DNA of 64,000 nt from NCBI GenBank assembly GCA_020026375.1, contig JAHHQN010000007.1, positions 21,119 through 85,118 of the forward strand. Direction: 5' to 3'. Made by a program: the position numbers and the translations under genes. Every line of letters starts with the position of its first letter. Position 1 is the first letter of the stretch. Shown piece after piece: positions 59,147 through 64,000 of this stretch. This DNA is from Alistipes sp. (GTDB lineage Bacteria > Bacteroidota > Bacteroidia > Bacteroidales > Rikenellaceae). The notes beneath the pieces are model-generated. The model was not told the origin of the DNA and did no database searches. It saw only the letters and a list, made by a program, of their open reading frames with translations.

Positions 59147-60642
59147 AAACCATACATAAATTAGTACTGAAGTCCTATTTGGGCCCCATGATTCTCACAT
59201 TCTTCATCGTGATGTTTGTCCTGATGATGAATTTTGTGTGGCGATATATCGACGAACTGGTGGGTAAGGGTCTCAGTGCAGGCATTATCATCGAGCTGAT
59301 GTCCTACGCCATGGCCAACATGCTGCCTCTGGGTCTGCCGCTGGCCGTGCTGCTGGCTGCCATCATGACGCTGGGCAATCTGGGCGAGAATTACGAGCTG
59401 CTGGCCATGAAGTCGGCCGGTATGTCGCTGGTCAAAATCACCGCACCGCTCATCATTCTGGTCAGCTGCATCGCCGTGGGCAGTTTCTTCATCGGCAACA
59501 ATCTGGTGCCGTATGCCAACAAGCGAATGTACAGTATCATCTACGATATCCGCCAGCAGCGTCAGACTCTCGAATTTCAGGACGGACTCTTCTTCAACGG
59601 TATCGACAACATGTCAATCCGTGTGGGACATCAGGATCCCAAGACCTCGCTGTTGCGTGATGTACTGATTTACGATAACCGCTCGGCCAACGGCAATATG
59701 AACACCGTGGTGGCCGATTCGGGCTATATCCGTCTGTCCGACGACAAGCGATACCTGCTGGTCGAACTCTACAATGGTCAGACCTATGAACAGACCCGCA
59801 ATTCGCAGTGGTACAACAAAAGCTCCCTTCGCCACCATACCTTCGATGTGCAGAAACAGGACATTGCCATGGATGGTTTTGCCATGGGACGAAGCGATGC
59901 CAACCAGTTCTCGAACAGCCAGACCAAGAACATCAATGAGTTGCAGGGCGATATCGACTCTCTCGAAAAGCGTGTGAACCAGGCGACTACCAACTCCTAT
60001 GAGCCGCTGATTAAGGATCAGATTTTCGCCAGTGACAAGAATGTCATACCCTCGACGGATTCCACGTGGGTTGACAAGAGCCGGTGCGAAGGAAAACTGC
60101 TCACCGACAGTCTCGCGCAGCTCAGCATCAGAGACAAGGAGAAGATATGGAATTCGGCGCGTGCGCGTGCCAAAAATTCGCGCAACATGTTCTCCTTCGA
60201 CGAGTCGTCGGCCAAAAGTTCGCTCAACCAACTCTACAAGAGCAAGGTCGAGTGGCACAAGAAGGTGTCGCTGCCCGTCTCCATTATCATCTTCTTCCTC
60301 ATCGGTGCGCCGCTGGGTGCCATTATCCGAAAGGGTGGTCTGGGATTGCCGGTGGTGGTGTCGGTCATCTTCTTTGTGATCTATTATATTATCAGTATCT
60401 CGGGCGAGAAACTGGCCAAGGAGGGTAGCTGGGAGGCTTGCTACGGCATGTGGCTGTCGACCTTTATTCTTACCCCCATCGCCGTGTATCTGACCTACAA
60501 GGCCACCAACGACTCGGCATTGCTCGACACCGACTGGTATGCCGGAAGAATCAAAGCGCTCAAGGAGCGTTACCCCATAATTGAAAAAGTAAATAACGCG
60601 ATAAAATTCAAACGCCATGCGAAACGAAACAAAACTGAATAG
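59143..60642 (+). CDS. LptF/LptG family LPS export permease
   Basis: 499 residues. Membrane helices at about 10-35, 52-80, 97-117 and three near 375-455, with a large periplasmic beta-jellyroll domain between (about 120-365). The YjgP/YjgQ features are MANMLPLGLPLAVLLAAIMT and FFLIGAPLGAIIRKGGLGLP. With LptB it pulls LPS out of the inner membrane. It is longer than the E. coli proteins (about 360), the extra length being the periplasmic region. It overlaps ribBA by 26 bp. Confidence 0.92.
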   Translation: MKTIHKLVLKSYLGPMILTFFIVMFVLMMNFVWRYIDELVGKGLSAGIIIELMSYAMANMLPLGLPLAVLLAAIMTLGNLGENYELLAMKSAGMSLVKITAPLIILVSCIAVGSFFIGNNLVPYANKRMYSIIYDIRQQRQTLEFQDGLFFNGIDNMSIRVGHQDPKTSLLRDVLIYDNRSANGNMNTVVADSGYIRLSDDKRYLLVELYNGQTYEQTRNSQWYNKSSLRHHTFDVQKQDIAMDGFAMGRSDANQFSNSQTKNINELQGDIDSLEKRVNQATTNSYEPLIKDQIFASDKNVIPSTDSTWVDKSRCEGKLLTDSLAQLSIRDKEKIWNSARARAKNSRNMFSFDESSAKSSLNQLYKSKVEWHKKVSLPVSIIIFFLIGAPLGAIIRKGGLGLPVVVSVIFFVIYYIISISGEKLAKEGSWEACYGMWLSTFILTPIAVYLTYKATNDSALLDTDWYAGRIKALKERYPIIEKVNNAIKFKRHAKRNKTE

Positions 60643-61840
60643 TGTAGAGGAGGTTCTCGAAGACTTCCGTAATGGTAAAATAGTAATCGTTGTTGACGAT
60701 GAAGACCGTGAAAATGAGGGCGACTTCATTGTTGCGGCCGAAAAAATAACCCCCGAAATCGTAAACTTCATGCTCAAGGAAGGTCGCGGTGTATTGTGCG
60801 CACCTCTGAGCGAGAGCCGTTGTGCCGAGCTGGGATTGAACATGATGGAGGAAAACAATACCTCGTTGCTGGGTACTCCCTTCACCGTGACAGTCGATCT
60901 GCTGGGTGAGGGTTGCACCACCGGTGTGTCGATTCACGACCGTGCAGCGACGATCCGTGCCCTTGCAAATCCCGAGACGAAGGCGACCGATCTGGGTCGT
61001 CCGGGTCACATCAACCCGCTGCGTGCCCGTGAGAAGGGTGTGCTCCGCCGTCCGGGCCATACGGAGGCTGCTGTGGATTTGGCACGTCTCTCGGGTCTTC
61101 AGCCTGCAGGTGCGCTCATCGAAATCATGAACGAGGACGGCACGATGGCACGTCTGCCTCAGTTGATGGAGAAGGCCGAGAAGTTCGGATTGAAAATCAT
61201 CTCCATCGCTTCGCTGATTGCCTACCGTCTGAAGCAGGAGTCGATTGTCGGGAAGGGTGTCACCGTGCCTCTGCCCACAGAGTGGGGTGAGTTCAAGATT
61301 ACCCCCTTCCTGCAAAAGTCGAACGGCGTGGAGCATGTGGCACTCACCAAGGGCGAATGGTCGGAGGACGAACCCGTGTTGATTCGTGTGCATTCGTCGT
61401 GCGCTACGGGTGATATCTTCGGTTCGTACCGTTGCGACTGCGGCGACCAGCTGCACCAGGCCATGCAGATGATTGAGAAGGAGGGCAAGGGTGCCGTTGT
61501 CTACCTCAATCAGGAGGGTCGCGGCATCGGCCTCTGCAACAAGATTCATGCTTACAAATTGCAGGACGAGGGTCTCGATACTGTCGATGCCAACATCAAG
61601 TTGGGTTTCAAGGCCGATGAGCGCGACTACGGCGTAGGTGCCAGCATCATTCGCGAGCTGGGTATTCGTAAGATGCGTCTGATGACCAACAACCCCTCGA
61701 AGAAGGCCGGTTTGGAGGGTTATGGTCTGGAGATTGACGAGATTGTCCCCATCGTTATCCAGCCCAACAAGTACAACGCCCACTATCTGGAGACCAAGCA
61801 GGAGCGCATGCACCACAAGCTCGGTCTGGAAAAGAAATAA
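60617..61840 (+). CDS. ribBA: Bifunctional DHBP synthase / GTP cyclohydrolase II RibBA
   Basis: 407 residues, the normal fused length. The N-terminal half (1-205) makes 3,4-dihydroxybutanone phosphate: DDEDRENEGDFIVAAE, GRGVLCAPLS and RPGHTEAAVDLARL. The C-terminal half is GTP cyclohydrolase II with the zinc site CATGDIFGSYRCDCG and LNQEGRGIGL. It supplies both precursors of riboflavin. No FMN riboswitch is possible here, since it overlaps the lptFG gene. Confidence 0.96.
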   Translation: MRNETKLNSVEEVLEDFRNGKIVIVVDDEDRENEGDFIVAAEKITPEIVNFMLKEGRGVLCAPLSESRCAELGLNMMEENNTSLLGTPFTVTVDLLGEGCTTGVSIHDRAATIRALANPETKATDLGRPGHINPLRAREKGVLRRPGHTEAAVDLARLSGLQPAGALIEIMNEDGTMARLPQLMEKAEKFGLKIISIASLIAYRLKQESIVGKGVTVPLPTEWGEFKITPFLQKSNGVEHVALTKGEWSEDEPVLIRVHSSCATGDIFGSYRCDCGDQLHQAMQMIEKEGKGAVVYLNQEGRGIGLCNKIHAYKLQDEGLDTVDANIKLGFKADERDYGVGASIIRELGIRKMRLMTNNPSKKAGLEGYGLEIDEIVPIVIQPNKYNAHYLETKQERMHHKLGLEKK

Positions 61841-61859
61841 CAGAAATTCATTTACAACG

Positions 61860-61898
61860 TGCGGAGTACCCATTGCAGGCACTCCGCATGCTGTTTTT
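61860..61898 (+). terminator. Terminator or attenuator between ribBA and fmt
   Basis: TGCGGAGT pairs with ACTCCGCA over a 13-base loop, followed by T6. It is 15 bp before the fmt start and may only partly stop transcription. Confidence 0.7.
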
Positions 61899-61912
61899 TA
61901 ACGTGAAAAGCT

Positions 61913-62875
61913 ATGAATGCAAAGGATATAAGAATCGTTTTCATGGGTACGCCCGAATTTGCCGTGCCGTCGTTGCGTGCATTGGTCGATAACGGCTACA
62001 ATGTGGTGGCTGTGGTGACCACACCCGACAAACCCGCCGGACGAGGTCAGAAACAGCACGAGAGTGACGTCAAGGTGGCTGCACGTGAGATGGGTTTGCC
62101 CATTCTGCAGCCCGAGAAGTTGAAGTCACCCGAATTTGTGGAGGCCATGCAGGCACTCCGTCCCGATTTGGGTATCGTCATCGCCTTCAGAATGCTGCCC
62201 GAAGTGATTTGGGCGATGCCCCGTTTCGGAACCTTCAACCTCCACGCCTCGCTGCTGCCCCAATATCGTGGTGCCGCCCCCATCAACTGGGCGATTATCA
62301 ACGGAGAGAAGGAGACCGGAATCACCACCTTCCTGTTGAATCATGAGATTGACAAGGGTGCCATTTTGGGACAGAAGCGCATGCCTATTCTGCCGGAGGA
62401 CAACATCGGCACGATGTACGACAAGCTCATGAACGAGGGTACGCAGCTGGTGTTGGATACCGTGGAGCGCATAGCTGCCGGTGATGTCACCCCCGTGGAG
62501 CAGAACGTTGACGAGTCGACACTGAAACCCGCCCCTAAAATCTTCAAGGAGGACGGCCAGATTCATTGGGAGAAGGAGGGTGAGTCGATTGTCAATCTGA
62601 TTCGCGGCCTGTCGCCCTATCCTGCGGCATGGGGCGAGATGATTAAGGCTGACGGTACCACCAACAGAGCCAAAATCTACTCGGCGACATTCGAGGTAAA
62701 GCACCATGATGTGGCCTGCGGTACCATCGAGAGCGATGAGCGCACCTACATTCGTGTGGCATGCAAGGACGGCTGGATAAATCTCAACGAGGTGCAGCTG
62801 GCCGGCAAGAAGCGACTTCGCGTGAAGGAGCTGCTGCTGGGCTTCAGAGACGTGCTCCAGTACTCCTTCAGATAG
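61913..62875 (+). CDS. fmt: Methionyl-tRNA formyltransferase Fmt
   Basis: 320 residues. It formylates initiator Met-tRNA with 10-formyl-THF. The N-terminal Rossmann domain has FMGTPEFAVPSL and the formyl-binding block HASLLPQYRGAAPINWAII with the catalytic His/Asn. The C-terminal OB domain holds IRGLSPYPAAW and ends near the stop. Normal length, intact. Confidence 0.96.
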   Translation: MNAKDIRIVFMGTPEFAVPSLRALVDNGYNVVAVVTTPDKPAGRGQKQHESDVKVAAREMGLPILQPEKLKSPEFVEAMQALRPDLGIVIAFRMLPEVIWAMPRFGTFNLHASLLPQYRGAAPINWAIINGEKETGITTFLLNHEIDKGAILGQKRMPILPEDNIGTMYDKLMNEGTQLVLDTVERIAAGDVTPVEQNVDESTLKPAPKIFKEDGQIHWEKEGESIVNLIRGLSPYPAAWGEMIKADGTTNRAKIYSATFEVKHHDVACGTIESDERTYIRVACKDGWINLNEVQLAGKKRLRVKELLLGFRDVLQYSFR

Positions 62876-63057
62876 AGTCGTTGCCGGGAATACGGACGGC
62901 TTACCGATATATGGTCATCTGCTGCCGCGGTGGAACGGAGAGGTTTTCAGCTCCGGCGACTGTCTGAGATTGTTCGTGTTACATTGTCGGTGCTGCGATG
63001 AAGCCTTCCGAGGTTCTTGAGAGAATAAATTGTGTTGCATGGACAGCATACATATAC

Positions 63058-63097
63058 GAAAAGAGGACGACTCCTTATGGAGTCGTCCTCTTTTCAT
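63058..63097. terminator. Bidirectional terminator
   Basis: A perfect 17-bp stem (63058-63074 with 63079-63095) with a TTAT loop lies between fmt and the convergent oxidoreductase genes. The rest of the 244-bp gap (62876-63057) holds nothing I can support. Confidence 0.92.
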
Positions 63098-63119
63098 TTG
63101 GAGCATTTCGGCCCGAGGG

Positions 63120-63662
63120 TTATCGCTTCTTGATAATCTCGCCGCCGTGCTTGATGGCTTCCTCGTTCATGGGCAGAAGTTTCCATGCTCTTTCGGGCAG
63201 TGACTCCTTCAGACCAATCATCACGTTCTCCATCTTCACCAGAGGGCGTACTTTCAGATAACCGCCCAAAATCATGGTGTTGAACAGCTTTGACTGTCCC
63301 ATCTTGGCACATTCCGAGGTGGCGTCAATCGAATAGACCTCGATATCGTCACGCACCGGGTGGCGCGAAATACCGTTGGTATCGTAAATCAGCACACCAC
63401 CGGGCTTTACCAGCGGCTCGAACTTCTCCATCGACTGCTGGTTGAGAATGATGGCTGTATCGAACTCGTGAGCAATGGGTGAAGATATCTTCTTGTCCGA
63501 GAGAATGACCGTAACATTGGCTGTACCGCCACGCATCTCGGGACCATACGAAGGCATCCATGTCACCTCATAATCCTGCATCACGCCGGAGTAAGCCAGA
63601 ATCTTACCCATCGAGAGGACACCCTGTCCTCCAAATCCTGCAATAATTAATGTTTCTTTCAT
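63120..63662 (-). CDS. 2-oxoacid:ferredoxin oxidoreductase gamma subunit
   Basis: 180 residues, the size of the gamma subunit (KorC/VorC type). IIAGFGGQGVLSMGKILAYSG at the N-terminus and MPSYGPEMRGGTANVTVILS are family hallmarks. It takes part in the oxidative decarboxylation of 2-oxoglutarate or branched 2-oxoacids with ferredoxin reduction in anaerobes; which of these cannot be decided here. It follows the beta subunit gene by 14 bp. Confidence 0.92.
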   Translation of the reverse strand: MKETLIIAGFGGQGVLSMGKILAYSGVMQDYEVTWMPSYGPEMRGGTANVTVILSDKKISSPIAHEFDTAIILNQQSMEKFEPLVKPGGVLIYDTNGISRHPVRDDIEVYSIDATSECAKMGQSKLFNTMILGGYLKVRPLVKMENVMIGLKESLPERAWKLLPMNEEAIKHGGEIIKKR

Positions 63663-63676
63663 AGCTCTCTCCTTCT

Positions 63677-64000
63677 CTATTTTACTTCCTTAATATCTCC
63701 CAGCGGATAGAAGGGCAGCATGTTCTCCTCCAGCCACTTGTTGGCGGCCACAGGTGACATCTTCCAACCGCTGTTACATGTCGACACGACCTCCACCAGT
63801 GAGAAGCCCTTGCCTTCCATCGAACGCTGGAACGCCTTTTTGATGGCAGCCTTGCACTTGCGCACGTTGGCCGGCTTGTGGACGCTCTGACGGGTGATGT
63901 AGGTTGCACCGTCGAGGTGGGCCATCATCTCGGCAATCTTGTAGGGGTAGCCGTTCAGATGTGCATCGCGACCATAGGGGGTGGTGGCGGTCTTCATGCC
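63677..64000 (-). CDS. 2-oxoacid:ferredoxin oxidoreductase beta subunit, 5' end cut by window edge
   Basis: The last about 108 codons of the TPP-binding beta subunit. The frame is open to the window edge, and the ATG at 63995-63997 is internal (preceded in frame by GGC). MKTATTPYGRDAHLNGYPYK, ATYITRQSVHKPANVRK and VVSTCNSGWKMSP match the KorB/VorB C-terminus. Its cofactor TPP is what the thiamin operon at 3115-9353 makes. Confidence 0.88.
   Translation of the reverse strand, partial: GMKTATTPYGRDAHLNGYPYKIAEMMAHLDGATYITRQSVHKPANVRKCKAAIKKAFQRSMEGKGFSLVEVVSTCNSGWKMSPVAANKWLEENMLPFYPLGDIKEVK

Noticed and set aside
1..64000. tRNA, rRNA, insertion sequences, prophage and defence systems
   Set aside because: I looked in the gaps between genes on both strands and saw no cloverleaf with CCA-proximal features, transposase, integrase, restriction or CRISPR genes.

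Overview
The window is a stretch of a Bacteroidales chromosome. The signs are promoters of the TTTG / TAnnTTTG type in front of most transcription units, little Shine-Dalgarno sequence, SPOR, S41, FloA and rubrerythrin housekeeping proteins, a fimbrillin locus, a TonB-type outer-membrane barrel, and GC-rich coding sequence. A gut Rikenellaceae such as Alistipes is my best guess, but no marker gene in the window proves the genus. I see no rRNA, tRNA, IS element, prophage or CRISPR array.

Layout. Bases 1-3,046 hold the end of one and all of a second gingipain-like (C25-type) HEAT-repeat protein, a tandem paralogue pair. Bases 3,115-9,568 are a minus-strand thiamin operon under a TPP riboswitch: thiS, a TenI/ThiE-like gene, thiE, thiG, thiH, thiF, a methyltransferase, tenA, thiD. 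There is no thiC. Next come an FKBP isomerase, an IdeS/Mac-like cysteine-protease lipoprotein, and a TonB-type outer-membrane protein whose promoter abuts eight 7-bp repeats. Bases 15,209-19,561 are a maltose/alpha-glucan unit (beta-phosphoglucomutase, GH65 phosphorylase, and a GH13 protein that has lost its catalytic residues). Bases 19,636-22,852 are a fimbrial operon (DUF3575, DUF5119, fimbrillin) whose middle gene carries an in-frame TGA.

Bases 23,148-31,752 carry sbcD-sbcC, rho with a long disordered insert, an S1/P1 nuclease and a lipid A-type acyltransferase. Bases 31,935-37,192 look like one operon: MFS transporter, outer-membrane barrel, PhoH, PepD, lipid kinase. A lipoprotein gene at 37,270-37,842 is split by an in-frame TAG. 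A copper ATPase gene (38,400-40,859) is fused in frame to a CopZ-like domain across an A7 tract.

Bases 41,938-48,268 are a minus-strand operon (ettA, hisS, ctpA-like S41 protease, DUF368, aroE). Rubrerythrin, an EamA transporter, DUF4491, an NfeD-FloA-esterase unit, and a unit of a sensor-like protein, TrkH and a SPOR protein follow. The right end holds mtaB, a metal ABC permease, an LptF/G permease, ribBA, fmt, and the gamma and partial beta subunits of a TPP-dependent 2-oxoacid:ferredoxin oxidoreductase.

The observations most worth checking are the heptamer-repeat promoter, the catalytically dead GH13, the CopA-CopZ fusion over A7, the two nonsense-interrupted lipoprotein genes, the IdeS-like protease, and the thiC-less thiamin operon with its extra methyltransferase.
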